From NCBI RefSeq assembly GCF_902522795.1, contig NZ_CABYWZ010000003.1, forward strand, positions 1-64,000: a stretch of 64,000 nucleotides of DNA, read 5' to 3'. The notes beneath the pieces are model-generated. The model did not search any database. It was not told the origin of the DNA and saw only the letters and a list, made by a program, of their open reading frames with translations. The number at the start of each line of letters is the position of its first letter. Within the stretch, counting starts at the first letter, position 1. This document shows, piece after piece, positions 6,396-15,114 of the stretch. Made by a program: the position numbers and the translations under genes. This DNA comes from an uncultured Prochlorococcus sp. (GTDB taxonomy: Bacteria; Cyanobacteriota; Cyanobacteriia; PCC-6307; Cyanobiaceae).

Positions 6396-7456
6396 AACCA
6401 TTTAGCCCAAGAGGCATGTTCCACGAGGGATGGACAGCTGAAGTTAGCGATTATGCCATAGCATGTGGCTGGGCTCTTAAAGGGAAACAATTTATTGTTG
6501 GCGATGTAGCAGGTGGTATTTTTGCATTCGAAGGAGATACTGGAAAAATTATTTGGAAAAAAGAAAATACTCACTCTGGTGGTCTACTAGCAATGGCAAT
6601 TCATCCAGAGGGTGAAATTTTTGCAACATCAGGTCAGGATGGAAACGTTCAAATTTGTAATTGCCACGAAGGTAAAATAATTAAAACACTTAATCTTGGT
6701 AAGGGTTGGGCAGAACACCTCAAGTGGTCTAATGACGGTTTATTTCTAGCGATAGCTTCCTCAAAAAAAGTATATGTTTTTAATGAGATTGGAGAAGAGA
6801 AATGGATCTCAGAAGACCATCCAAGCACAGTAAGTGCAATAACATGGTCAAATAAAAATGAGCTCGCAACTGCATGCTACGGCAGAGTGACATTCTTTGA
6901 CATTGTTAATAATAAAACAAATCAAAAACTGGAGTGGCAAGGATCATTGGTCTCTATGGAATTAAGCCCTGATGGAGATATAGTCGCCTGTGGGAGTCAA
7001 GACAATTCAGTACATTTTTGGAGAAGATCAACAGGAATGGATGCTGAAATGACTGGATACCCAGGAAAACCAAGTCACCTTTCTTTTGATGACAGCGGAA
7101 AATTATTAGCGACTAGCGGCAGTGAAAGAATTACAGTATGGAGCTTTATAGGCAATGGTCCAGAAGGGACTATGCCAGGAGAGCTATGTCACCATACAGA
7201 ACCTATTTCGAGCTTAGCCTTTTCAAATAAAGGTATGCTTGTAGCCTCAGGATCTAGGGATGGTTCTGTTGTTGCAAGTTTCCTAAAAAATGATGGCAAT
7301 GGAGACCCAGTTGGGGCTGCATTCGCCGGAGATTTGGTAGGGGCAATTTCATGGAGACCTGATGATTGTGCACTTGCAGCAGTTAATGCAAAAGGTGTTG
7401 TAAATGTATGGAAATTTAAAGTTCGTACTAACCTTTTTTCAAAGGGATTTAAGTAA
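6383..7456 (+). CDS. WD40-repeat protein coupled to the COG0523 GTPase
   Basis: A 357-aa protein of repeated beta-propeller blades. Recognisable strands include LLAMAIHPEGEIFATSGQDG, VSMELSPDGDIVACGSQDN, LSFDDSGKLLATSGS and LAFSNKGMLVASGSRDG, with W-near-end motifs (VHFWRR, ITVWSF, VNVWKF). About seven blades fit the length. There is no signal peptide, so it is cytoplasmic. WD40 propellers serve as protein-binding platforms. The 13-base overlap with the GTPase gene suggests that the two proteins work together, perhaps as scaffold or client adaptor. That link is inference; the fold is clear. Confidence 0.8.
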   Translation: MPDIEPFSPRGMFHEGWTAEVSDYAIACGWALKGKQFIVGDVAGGIFAFEGDTGKIIWKKENTHSGGLLAMAIHPEGEIFATSGQDGNVQICNCHEGKIIKTLNLGKGWAEHLKWSNDGLFLAIASSKKVYVFNEIGEEKWISEDHPSTVSAITWSNKNELATACYGRVTFFDIVNNKTNQKLEWQGSLVSMELSPDGDIVACGSQDNSVHFWRRSTGMDAEMTGYPGKPSHLSFDDSGKLLATSGSERITVWSFIGNGPEGTMPGELCHHTEPISSLAFSNKGMLVASGSRDGSVVASFLKNDGNGDPVGAAFAGDLVGAISWRPDDCALAAVNAKGVVNVWKFKVRTNLFSKGFK

Positions 7457-7474
7457 AAAATAGAAATTTATTAA

Positions 7475-7630
7475 TTACCAATAGTTAGCTTTTAAATGTC
7501 TTTCCATACAAATGACCTCACAGTCGTTATCTATCCCTTTTGGGTGAATATCGCAATATGAGAGACATTGAAAATATTCGTCTATGGGATTTAATTTATC
7601 AGTTTTACTAACTTCTTTCGAATGATTCAT
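7475..7630 (-). CDS. Small twin-CX3C protein (51 aa)
   Basis: A minus-strand frame from ATG at 7630 encodes 51 residues. It has two CX3C pairs, CLSYC and CEVIC, separated by a short charged turn with His and Asp (DIHPKGIDND), followed by MERHLK. Twin CX3C spacing is typical of disulfide-linked helical hairpins and can also bind metal. There is no signal peptide. It is convergent with the zinc-island WD40 gene, so a zinc role is possible but untested. The pattern of Cys and good codon use supports a real gene. Confidence 0.6.
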   Translation of the reverse strand: MNHSKEVSKTDKLNPIDEYFQCLSYCDIHPKGIDNDCEVICMERHLKANYW

Positions 7631-8190
7631 AAAAGATTTCCTCAATTATTTAAAATTAAGATAGACGAATTAAATATCAAAAGAAATAAGCAAAACTTAC
7701 TAAAAATATCTCAAAAAAATTAGCGTGATTGATTACTACTCTCGGACATTTTTAATTAAAAAGCAATGCGTATAAAAACGGATTGTCTTTATAGAAATAT
7801 TTTCGTAATTTTATATTGTTGAGTTCTAGGAGGTCTTTCAAAATGATCGATAGCCTGCCTGAAATTTCGTAATAAAACGAACTAATTTAATTAACTGCTC
7901 CAATTATTTTTTATTAATGTCTAAGCTTCCTTCTTCTGCATCGTTTAGGTGCCCTTTAAGAAAAAAGCTTAATTCTAGAGTTTTTGCCCCAGTTAAAGAC
8001 AATTAGTTAATTTTGGTGAGCATTAGCTTAAAAGAAGTTAGCAACAAGGATCCATGATTTAGGTGCGTTAATAACTTCAGTAAAAAATATAAGTAAGAGA
8101 TAAAAGAGGGCTTAAATTAGCCCTCTTTTTTTAATAATGATGACTTTCTTCTAGTTTTATAGATAATGATTAAAACAATAAAATTTAAAA
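7631..8190. other. 560-base region without a confident gene; possible small RNA or leader
   Basis: No frame of normal size is present. Plus-strand items of note are AGGAGG at 7830-7835 followed by the nine-codon frame MIDSLPEIS (ATG at 7843), and a 29-codon frame at 7917-8006 starting MSKLPSSASF. A strong terminator at 8102-8132 shows that some plus-strand transcript ends here. The most economical reading is a short untranslated or tiny-peptide transcript between about 7740 and 8132. I cannot match it to a named RNA. Confidence 0.35.
8102..8132 (+). terminator. Strong Rho-independent terminator
   Basis: AGAGGGCT pairs with AGCCCTCT around a six-base loop, followed by at least seven T on the plus strand. 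A-rich sequence on the 5' side gives some bidirectional potential. No clear plus-strand protein gene precedes it, which points to an RNA transcript upstream. Confidence 0.8.
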
Positions 8191-8466
8191 ATGGTTCGAT
8201 ATTATTGCCCATATTGTAATCCTAAATATCAACTTCAAAAAAAATCCTTAAAAGGTAATTTGATTTGTGGATTATGCGGAGAGGATCTCGTAAAAAAACC
8301 ATTTATTAGGTTAAACCAGATAATCGCTTTAGTTGCTGCTTTATCATTACTTCTACCGTTGATTTATACTTTTATTTTTTTAATTAAAAATCAAATAAAT
8401 CCTCCTAATAAAAATTATCAAGCAAATGGTAATTTAATGATATTTATCAAAGAACAAACTTCATAA
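8191..8466 (+). CDS. Zinc-ribbon membrane protein (91 aa), unknown
   Basis: Starts MVRYYCPYC, with two CxxC pairs (Cys 6/9 and 26/29, the second in CGLCGE) that make a small zinc-ribbon knuckle. A hydrophobic helix follows at about residues 41-65, then a polar tail. This architecture, cytoplasmic ribbon plus one membrane anchor, occurs in small cyanobacterial proteins of unknown role. It sits 58 bases after the terminator, so it has its own promoter. Confidence 0.65.
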   Translation: MVRYYCPYCNPKYQLQKKSLKGNLICGLCGEDLVKKPFIRLNQIIALVAALSLLLPLIYTFIFLIKNQINPPNKNYQANGNLMIFIKEQTS

Positions 8467-8489
8467 AACAATTAAAAAATCTCAAGAGG

Positions 8490-8711
8490 TCAACCTCTAC
8501 AAAGTGATTTATTTAAACAAGAATTTTTACTTTCAATATTTATTTGATCATTAATATTTTTTAATTTGTTTTTATTACTTATTACTTTTACTTTTTGCCC
8601 ACAATGTTCTTTGCAACCACCATTAAATAAATTATGTGCATATAAACGGGAACTATTCGTAAGTAATAAAATAAAAATTATTTTATAAATCTGATTAAAA
8701 TAAGAATTCAT
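8490..8711 (-). CDS. Small exported Cys protein (73 aa), unknown
   Basis: The N-terminus (YFNQIYKIIFILLLTNSSRLYAHN) reads as a signal peptide with a possible cut after YAH. The mature part has CKEHC and a C-terminal CLNKSLCRG: four Cys able to form two disulfides. The body between is Lys/Asn-rich. It looks like a conserved marine picocyanobacterial hypothetical; function unknown. Confidence 0.55.
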   Translation of the reverse strand: MNSYFNQIYKIIFILLLTNSSRLYAHNLFNGGCKEHCGQKVKVISNKNKLKNINDQINIESKNSCLNKSLCRG

Positions 8712-8755
8712 TTTTTATTATGATTTTCCTAGAATTAGTAAATAAATAATATCAG

Positions 8756-8992
8756 TTAATTCCAAGGAGTGTTTATAAGTCCCCAGATATCGAAGAAGAA
8801 AAATAAAACTGCAATAACAACAAGATCCCATGCTCTTTCCCTAAAAGCCCAAGGCGCAATAAAAACTTCCCCAAGTCCGTGAAGTGCCGCCCCTACTGGT
8901 AGATGATCAAGAACCAGCAAACTATGAGAGAGGATAAAAAGAAAGCTTGCGAAATATCTAAAAAAAACAAATTGCCAATTACTAGAACCCAT
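8756..8992 (-). CDS. Small membrane protein (78 aa), conserved hypothetical
   Basis: Two to three hydrophobic segments (about residues 8-28, 32-45 and 56-70) surround LPVGAALHGLGEVFIAPWAFRERAWD. The well-kept Gly, Trp and Arg residues suggest a conserved cyanobacterial membrane protein. I recognise no domain. It lies alone between convergent and divergent neighbours. Confidence 0.6.
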   Translation of the reverse strand: MGSSNWQFVFFRYFASFLFILSHSLLVLDHLPVGAALHGLGEVFIAPWAFRERAWDLVVIAVLFFFFDIWGLINTPWN

Positions 8993-9117
8993 TTTTAGAT
9001 TTTTAAGAAATATACTTCAATGATCAAAATAATGATATAGATCTAGTCAAGAGATATTATTTTTGGTAGCCATAAATACGAATAAAGATATAAAGCTAAA
9101 GTAAAAGTTACTAAACG

Positions 9118-10560
9118 ATGAAATATATGTTTTCAAGTTATCAGCCTAAAAATAGTTTTGATGAATACTTTAAGGACAATGTTAACTCTGCTAGAGCAAT
9201 ATTGATTCCACTTCTTTCATCTTTAGATAATATGGGCCTTGAAGAATTAAACAGGAATCACTCTGCCGCAAAAAAATTATTACTAAGACATGGTGCAACT
9301 TTTAGATTAAACGATACTGGTTTAAAAGGTACTGAGAGAATATTACCTTTTGATCCACTTCCTAGAATAATTAGTAAAGATGATTGGGTAACGTTAGAAA
9401 AAGGCCTAAAACAAAGGCTTGAGGCAATAGATTTATTCCTAGATGATATTTATAATTCTCAAAAAATAATAAATGATGGAATAATTCCAAGAGAATTAAT
9501 AGAGAGTTCAGAAGGTTGGAGACCTCAGATGATAGGTTTCAAACCTCCACTAAATAAATGGTGTCAAATTTCGGGGCTCGATTTAATAAGGGATAGAAGA
9601 GGAGATTGGCATGTTTTAGAAGATAATTTAAGGTGCCCTTCTGGGGTTGCTTATTTTTTAGAAAATAGATTAGTTATGAAAAATATTTTTCCTAATCTTT
9701 TCTCAGGAAGAATAGTAAAACCAATTGATGAATATCCATCATATCTTTTAAAAACCCTTCAAGAACTTGCAGTTTGGACTGACACTCCCAAGATAGTACT
9801 ACTAACTCCAGGAATTTTTAATAGTGCTTATTTTGAACATAGTTATTTAGCCCAAGAAATGGGCATTCAATTAGTTCAGGGTCATGACTTAGTTTGTAAT
9901 GATGATTATGTATATTTAAAAACTACCTCAGGATTAAAAAGAGTAGATGTCATTTACAGACGAATTGATGATGATTTCTTAGATCCTCTTAATTTCAGAA
10001 AAGATTCTTGCCTTGGTGTTAGCGGATTACTTAATGTTTTTAAGGCAGGTCATGTTGCTTTAGCAAATGCTCCTGGGACTGGAATAGCAGATGACAAAAT
10101 GATTTATTCATTTGTTCCAAAAATGATTAAATATTATCTTGATGAAGAAATTATTATTAAAAATGTAGAAACGTATATTTGTCATTATCAAAAGGATAGA
10201 GAATATGTTCTAGAAAATTTATCAAAACTTGTTGTTAAGTCTGTCGCAGAAGCTGGAGGGTATGGAATGTTAATTGGCCCTCACTCAACAACGAGTGAGA
10301 TAGAAGAATTCGCTAATAAAATTAAAAATAATCCTAGAAATTTCATAGCACAACCAACATTAGAATTATCTACTGTGCCATCGTTATGTGAAGGAGAACT
10401 ATATCCATGTCATGTTGATTTAAGACCATATATCTTAAGAGGAAAAGATTCATGGGTTAGCCCAGGTGGGCTTACGCGGGTAGCATTAAAAAAAGGATCA
10501 TTAGTCGTTAATTCTTCTCAAGGCGGAGGATGCAAAGATACATGGGTTGTAGGTGAATAA
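9118..10560 (+). CDS. Circularly permuted ATP-grasp protein (COG2308)
   Basis: A 480-aa member of the circularly permuted ATP-grasp type 2 family. Recognisable parts are GVAYFLENRLVMKNIFPNLF, YRRIDDDFLDPL, LANAPGTGIADDK and SVAEAGGYGM. ATP-grasp enzymes join a carboxylate to an amine or thiol, and this family is expected to build or modify a peptide; the substrate is unknown. It overlaps the next gene by eight bases and leads a three-gene operon that recurs in many bacteria. The same family can be fused to alpha-E or found beside transglutaminases. Confidence 0.9.
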   Translation: MKYMFSSYQPKNSFDEYFKDNVNSARAILIPLLSSLDNMGLEELNRNHSAAKKLLLRHGATFRLNDTGLKGTERILPFDPLPRIISKDDWVTLEKGLKQRLEAIDLFLDDIYNSQKIINDGIIPRELIESSEGWRPQMIGFKPPLNKWCQISGLDLIRDRRGDWHVLEDNLRCPSGVAYFLENRLVMKNIFPNLFSGRIVKPIDEYPSYLLKTLQELAVWTDTPKIVLLTPGIFNSAYFEHSYLAQEMGIQLVQGHDLVCNDDYVYLKTTSGLKRVDVIYRRIDDDFLDPLNFRKDSCLGVSGLLNVFKAGHVALANAPGTGIADDKMIYSFVPKMIKYYLDEEIIIKNVETYICHYQKDREYVLENLSKLVVKSVAEAGGYGMLIGPHSTTSEIEEFANKIKNNPRNFIAQPTLELSTVPSLCEGELYPCHVDLRPYILRGKDSWVSPGGLTRVALKKGSLVVNSSQGGGCKDTWVVGE

Positions 10561-11503
10561 TATGCTTTTAAGTCGTGTAGCAGAATCTCTTTATTGGATC
10601 AATCGTTATTTAGAACGTGCAGAAAACATATCTCGTTTCGTGGAAGTAAGTGAAGCAATGTCATTAGATTGTCCGCCAGGAAGAGCAGAGCCTTGGCTCC
10701 CCTTAATTGATGCTTCAAGTGATAGAGAATCTTTTGATAAAAGATTCCCAGAGAAAAAACCTGATGACGTTATTAATTTTTTAATAAGAGATCGTTTAAA
10801 CCCAAACAGTATAATTTCTTGCATTCAAATGGCAAGAGAAAATGCACGACAAATCAGAGATGTCATGACCACCGAAATGTGGGAACAGATAAATATTTTA
10901 TATTGGAATATGCAAGAAGGAGAAGCAATATGGAATAAACCAAGACAAGAACAATTAAGTGAGATAAGGAGGGAATGTCAGCTTTTTTATGGAATTACAG
11001 ATGCGACTCTAAGCAAAGATCTCGCCTGGAGATTTAGCATTCTTGGAAGATTGATCGAAAGAGCTGACAAAACATCAAGAATTTTAGATGTTAAATACTA
11101 TTTACTTCTACCCAGCTTAGATGAGCTTGGAGGAGTTCTTGATGAGCTGCAATGGATTGCACTTTTACGTTCAGCTGGAGCTTATCAAATGTTTAGGAAA
11201 GCAGTGCAAAATTCTATAAAGCCTAATTCAGTTGCGAGATTTCTTTTACTTGATCCAATTTTTCCGAGATCAGTAAGATACTGTCTTGATGGGATAAGTA
11301 ATACACTTAAAACGATAGATCCCTCACCATCTACTGAAAATCCTTCAGAATTAGAATGCATGAGAGGTTTGCTTCAAGCAAAGTGGAGTTATATCAGAAT
11401 TGAAGATATAATCAATGATGGTTTACATGAGGCAATCGATTCATTGCAAATGGATTTAAATAAATTAAATGATCTCATTCAAGAAAAATATTTTATTAAT
11501 TAA
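10553..11503 (+). CDS. Alpha-E domain protein (COG2307)
   Basis: A 316-aa all-helical protein beginning with the family-typical SRVAESLYWINRYLERAEN. Later family segments are ARENARQIRDVMTTEMWEQIN, LGRLIERADKTSRILD and DPIFPRSVRYCL. Its biochemical role is not established, but it nearly always accompanies COG2308 ATP-grasp and COG1305 transglutaminase-like proteins, as here. The overlap with the gene before and an 11-base gap to the one after show an operon. Confidence 0.9.
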   Translation: MNNMLLSRVAESLYWINRYLERAENISRFVEVSEAMSLDCPPGRAEPWLPLIDASSDRESFDKRFPEKKPDDVINFLIRDRLNPNSIISCIQMARENARQIRDVMTTEMWEQINILYWNMQEGEAIWNKPRQEQLSEIRRECQLFYGITDATLSKDLAWRFSILGRLIERADKTSRILDVKYYLLLPSLDELGGVLDELQWIALLRSAGAYQMFRKAVQNSIKPNSVARFLLLDPIFPRSVRYCLDGISNTLKTIDPSPSTENPSELECMRGLLQAKWSYIRIEDIINDGLHEAIDSLQMDLNKLNDLIQEKYFIN

Positions 11504-11514
11504 TAAGTTTATTA

Positions 11515-12372
11515 ATGAGAATTAAATACATTCACAAACTTGAATATAAATACGAAGACCCTGTTCAATTAGGCGAGCATAGATTATGTATAAAGCCAAG
11601 GTCAAATGGATTCCAAAAGCTAAAGAATTTTGAATTAAAAATAACCCCAGAACCAGAAATTATTTATCCATTACTTGCTGCCAGCGGAGAAGAGATTAAT
11701 AGAATCAGATTCAATGGATTAACAGATAATTTAATTATTGAATCAATAAGTGAAGTTGAAACTATTCAACATCCAAACATTATTGATGGAGTTAAAAATA
11801 GAGATTTAACATTACCTTTTTGTAGAAGTATTATTAACAGAGATTTGCAGGGAGCATTAGAGGGATGGATGCCTAATGGACAACACGACCCTTCTGCTGT
11901 AGAACTTGCCCAAGAAGCCTTAGCAGGAAGCATTAATAACGCATTATCATTTACCTACCAGTTAATAGAGATTATTCAAGATCGGGTTAAATATACCAAA
12001 AGACATACAGGTCCAGCTTGGCCGGCTAGCAGAACACTTAGAGAACGTATAGGTTCATGCAGAGATTTAGCAATGCTGATGGTTGAAGCTTGCAGGTCTA
12101 TAGGTATCCCAAGTAGGTTTGTAAGTGGTTATCATTTTGAAGATCCGTTACCCTCTGAGTTGGATTTACACGCTTGGGCCGAATTATATATTCCAGGTGC
12201 TGGTTGGAGAGGTTTTGATCCAAGCGGGAAAGGATTAATAGATGATAGATATTTAACATTGGTATCATCTTCAAAATCTAATTTAACCTCTGTAATTACA
12301 GGAAACTTTATAGGAAAAAATAATCTAGAAAATACTTTATCCTGGGAAATTAAACCTCTTGAGATTCAATAA
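11515..12372 (+). CDS. Transglutaminase-like cysteine protease (COG1305)
   Basis: A 285-aa protein with an N-terminal beta region (YEDPVQLGEHRLCIKPR) and a transglutaminase core. The Cys-His-Asp triad is visible: Cys182 in GSCRD, His219 in LHAW and Asp235 in FDPS. No signal peptide is seen, so it acts in the cytoplasm. Bacterial members are proteases or amide-forming enzymes. With the ATP-grasp and alpha-E proteins it may process a peptide that they make. The system's product is unknown. Confidence 0.88.
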   Translation: MRIKYIHKLEYKYEDPVQLGEHRLCIKPRSNGFQKLKNFELKITPEPEIIYPLLAASGEEINRIRFNGLTDNLIIESISEVETIQHPNIIDGVKNRDLTLPFCRSIINRDLQGALEGWMPNGQHDPSAVELAQEALAGSINNALSFTYQLIEIIQDRVKYTKRHTGPAWPASRTLRERIGSCRDLAMLMVEACRSIGIPSRFVSGYHFEDPLPSELDLHAWAELYIPGAGWRGFDPSGKGLIDDRYLTLVSSSKSNLTSVITGNFIGKNNLENTLSWEIKPLEIQ

Positions 12373-12496
12373 AGACTAAATTATTAATCTTTTAAATGAC
12401 GAAAAATATAAATAATAATACGTTTCTTTTTTAGTGTTAATTGATACGTTCTTAGATGAATATATCTGTTTTCATTTGTTTAATCTTTAAAGAAAA

Positions 12497-13018
12497 TTGA
12501 ACTCAAGTTTAGAAATTCCAGTTATCAAATCAAATAAATCAAAAATGTTTGAATTGATAAGTTATGAAAAATTTCGCGATACAAAAGATGTAAGATTTTT
12601 TGATATTAGTGTTAATGAATCAAATTATAGAGATCTAGTTATTCACAGTGGTCCTGCAGTTAGTCCTCCAAATGATGAAGATTTTAATAATTGGCAATTT
12701 TACATACATCACAATCAAGAAGATAATCTATTAGCTATCTCTGGGGGTAGAACATTTTTTCTTGTAAATTTTGGCTGGGATTATCCTTTTTATAAAGTTA
12801 GATTAGAATCTTGCGGATATATTTTAAGGATACCTAGAGGAACTTTTCATAGATCGGTATCTGACGAAAACGGTTCCATAGTTCTAAATCAAGCCATTAG
12901 AGATAAACGCGGTACAGTTGAATCTGAATTCAAAGTTACCAATAGCAAAGATAATAAAAAACTTCTAGATTGTATAACTAATTTAGAGCCTAGATTTAAA
13001 ATTTATAGTGTTAAATAA
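12497..13018 (+). CDS. Cupin-like protein, unknown
   Basis: A 173-aa protein with a double-stranded beta-helix pattern: FYIHHNQEDNLLAISGGRTFFLV, then YKVRLE ... GYILRIPRGTFHRSVS. HH plus a later FHR could be metal ligands, as in RmlC-like cupins. The first codon here is TTG; ATG at 12545 (residue 17) is an alternative and loses nothing of the fold. It lies 124 bases after the transglutaminase gene on the same strand and might belong to that pathway, but its own promoter is possible. Confidence 0.6.
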   Translation: MNSSLEIPVIKSNKSKMFELISYEKFRDTKDVRFFDISVNESNYRDLVIHSGPAVSPPNDEDFNNWQFYIHHNQEDNLLAISGGRTFFLVNFGWDYPFYKVRLESCGYILRIPRGTFHRSVSDENGSIVLNQAIRDKRGTVESEFKVTNSKDNKKLLDCITNLEPRFKIYSVK

Positions 13019-13101
13019 TCTTAAAAAGGGATTCTAAATTTATTCATCGATTTAAAAAATTATCTAATTGTTATAAAATAATAATATTCGAATTCTCTAG
13101 T

Positions 13102-13620
13102 ATGAAATTTTTCAGATTTTTAAAATATCTTTTATGCATAACTTTTTCTTTCTTAGTTTTATCCTCTCCAGTTTTTGCTGGGGCAAATGTAGCTGTTAAG
13201 GGAGAGGGAGATGAAGTTCCAAGTTATGTAAGATCTAATATTACAGGATTTGATTTCCATGGAGAGGACCTCCATTTGTCATCTATAGCTGGAGCAGTGG
13301 CAAGAGATGCAGATTTTAGTGACGTTGATTTACATGGGACAACCTTAACCCTATCTGATTTAAAAGGTTCTAATTTAAATGGAATTGACCTGACCGATAC
13401 TCTTTCTGATCGAGTTAATTTCCAAAAAACAGATCTTAGAAATGCTGTTTTAATAAATATGATCGCATCAGGTAGCAGTTTTGCAGGAGCTCAAATAGAA
13501 GGAGCAGATTTTTCTTACGCTATTCTTGACAGCGAAGATCAAAGAAATCTTTGTGAAATTGCTGATGGCATTAATCCAACAACAGGCGTTTCAACCAGAG
13601 AAAGTCTTGAGTGTAGTTAG
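13102..13620 (+). CDS. Exported pentapeptide-repeat protein
   Basis: A 172-aa protein with a clear signal peptide (hydrophobic LLCITFSFLVLSSPVFA, cut near AGA). The A(D/N)LxX-type repeats include DADFSDVDLHGTTL, GSNLNGIDL, KTDLRNAVL and GADFSYAIL, which form a right-handed quadrilateral helix. The C-terminal pair of Cys (NLCEIAD and LECS) could form a disulfide. Cyanobacterial lumenal pentapeptide proteins of this size are known from thylakoids. Location is inferred from the signal; function unknown. Confidence 0.8.
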   Translation: MKFFRFLKYLLCITFSFLVLSSPVFAGANVAVKGEGDEVPSYVRSNITGFDFHGEDLHLSSIAGAVARDADFSDVDLHGTTLTLSDLKGSNLNGIDLTDTLSDRVNFQKTDLRNAVLINMIASGSSFAGAQIEGADFSYAILDSEDQRNLCEIADGINPTTGVSTRESLECS

Positions 13621-13643
13621 AACAAAAACTATAAATAAATTTT

Positions 13644-13997
13644 TTATAAATAAACTTTCTTACCATTATTAAATTTATAAATATTTTGTTCATCATCTTG
13701 AAATATCATTTCACCATTTAATTTGGATTTCTTAAATTTTGAAAGCCTTGCTCTGTGAATATTAGATTTCCTATTAATATTTTCTTCATTATCATAACTC
13801 CCAATATAGATATTTATATTAGGGTTTGAAAAGATTTTTTCTTCTTCTCTTAAAAAAATTCTTTCAATATTTGTTTGCGTGCTTTGAAGTTTATTTTTAA
13901 ATTTATTTAATTTTAAGTTCTTTGGTTTTTTATATTTAATTTTTTTGTAAACCAAAAAAATAACTCCTAAAATTAGAAAAACTAAAAATATATTCAT
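13644..13997 (-). CDS. Membrane-anchored basic protein (117 aa), unknown
   Basis: One N-terminal helix (IFLVFLILGVIFLVYKK) is followed by a very Lys/Asn-rich region and a short beta-like tail (EMIFQDDEQNIYKFNNGKKVYL). Its start overlaps the stop of the upstream 63-aa gene by one base (TAATG), so the two are coupled. No known domain. Confidence 0.55.
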   Translation of the reverse strand: MNIFLVFLILGVIFLVYKKIKYKKPKNLKLNKFKNKLQSTQTNIERIFLREEEKIFSNPNINIYIGSYDNEENINRKSNIHRARLSKFKKSKLNGEMIFQDDEQNIYKFNNGKKVYL

Positions 13998-14188
13998 TAC
14001 TTAATTTTTATTTTTATATCTACGCCTAAGTTACTTTTAGTAGTTAATATTTCTTTTTTTAAGATTCCATAGGTGAAAATTTTAGATAAAGTTTTTAAAG
14101 ATTTAAAAACTAAAAAAACAGTAAATAAAAAGAAAACAATAATGTTTTCTACAAGTAGATTTTTATTTTTATTATCTAGATTACTCAT
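13997..14188 (-). CDS. Small membrane protein (63 aa), unknown
   Basis: A single hydrophobic segment (NIIVFFLFTVFLVF, about residues 15-28) with basic flanks and a Lys/Ile tail. It is followed without a gap by the 117-aa membrane protein gene (TAATG junction) and preceded by a PfkB kinase gene 15 bases away on the same strand. The three may be one transcript. Function unknown. Confidence 0.45.
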   Translation of the reverse strand: MSNLDNKNKNLLVENIIVFFLFTVFLVFKSLKTLSKIFTYGILKKEILTTKSNLGVDIKIKIK

Positions 14189-14203
14189 ATAGTCTTAATT
14201 CAA

Positions 14204-15073
14204 TTATTTTTCATCACTATTTGCATATGGGCCGAAAAATTCACTGGCGTCTCTTCCCATTACTTTAGCAAGATTTAAACTTTTATCTATATCCCATTTA
14301 GATGCCATTCCATAAAGAATCCCAGCAGCAAAAGAATCGCCACATCCATAAGAATCAACCTTTAATTTTTTGTTTTTAAGAGCCTTATATCTTCCTCCTG
14401 GGAATATTATGCCTCCCTTTTCTCCCTCAGTTTTAATAGTATATTTGGGTTTTAACGATAATTCAGAAAAAGAAAAATCTTCTCCGGGATCAAGATTACT
14501 GCCTATTAATACATCTAAAAGAACATTTGAATTATTAATTGTATTTAATCCTACCCTTGGTGTTGTACAAAGTATTGAGGCTGATCTAGCCATTTTAAAA
14601 ATCTCTGAATCAGATGCAGTAATAAAAATTCCGTCCATTTTTTTTAAAATGTTCCATTCTAAATTGTCTTTATGAGTTGGAGCTAACCTTTCTCCAATAA
14701 CTGTTATTGCTCTTTCACCTTGAGAGTCAATTAAACTAAATCCTCTTCTAGTTGGTTTATCACGCCAAGCTACATGCAACTTAATTCCCATATTTGAGAG
14801 AATCTTGAAACACTTATCTCCATAATTATCATTACCTAATGACGTAAAAAAATGAATTTGGTTTAAAGTCAAATCAGAAAGTATTTTCGCGATAATAGAT
14901 CCGCCACCAGCTGGATACTCAAGAGACTTTTCAGAATGAGAAATGACTCCAGGTTTTGGTAATTGATCAACCTTTAAAAAATTTATCCACTCAACATGAC
15001 CAACAACGGCAAAATTTAAATTTCCTTTTTCAAATTTATAGTCTTCAACTGTATTATTCTTTTCAACAACCAT
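14204..15073 (-). CDS. PfkB-family carbohydrate kinase
   Basis: A 289-aa sugar or nucleoside kinase of the ribokinase superfamily. An N-terminal GGGSIIAKILSDL segment matches signature 1. DSYGCGDSFAAG (residues 240-251) matches signature 2, with Asp246 as catalytic base. The glycine between the two signature residues is replaced by Cys (usual form DTxGAGD). It phosphorylates a sugar hydroxyl with ATP; the substrate cannot be told. It lies 15 bases from small membrane protein genes. Confidence 0.85.
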   Translation of the reverse strand: MVVEKNNTVEDYKFEKGNLNFAVVGHVEWINFLKVDQLPKPGVISHSEKSLEYPAGGGSIIAKILSDLTLNQIHFFTSLGNDNYGDKCFKILSNMGIKLHVAWRDKPTRRGFSLIDSQGERAITVIGERLAPTHKDNLEWNILKKMDGIFITASDSEIFKMARSASILCTTPRVGLNTINNSNVLLDVLIGSNLDPGEDFSFSELSLKPKYTIKTEGEKGGIIFPGGRYKALKNKKLKVDSYGCGDSFAAGILYGMASKWDIDKSLNLAKVMGRDASEFFGPYANSDEK

Positions 15074-15114
15074 AAGCTTTTAAATACTATTATTAAAAGA
15101 AATATTTTAGACAA

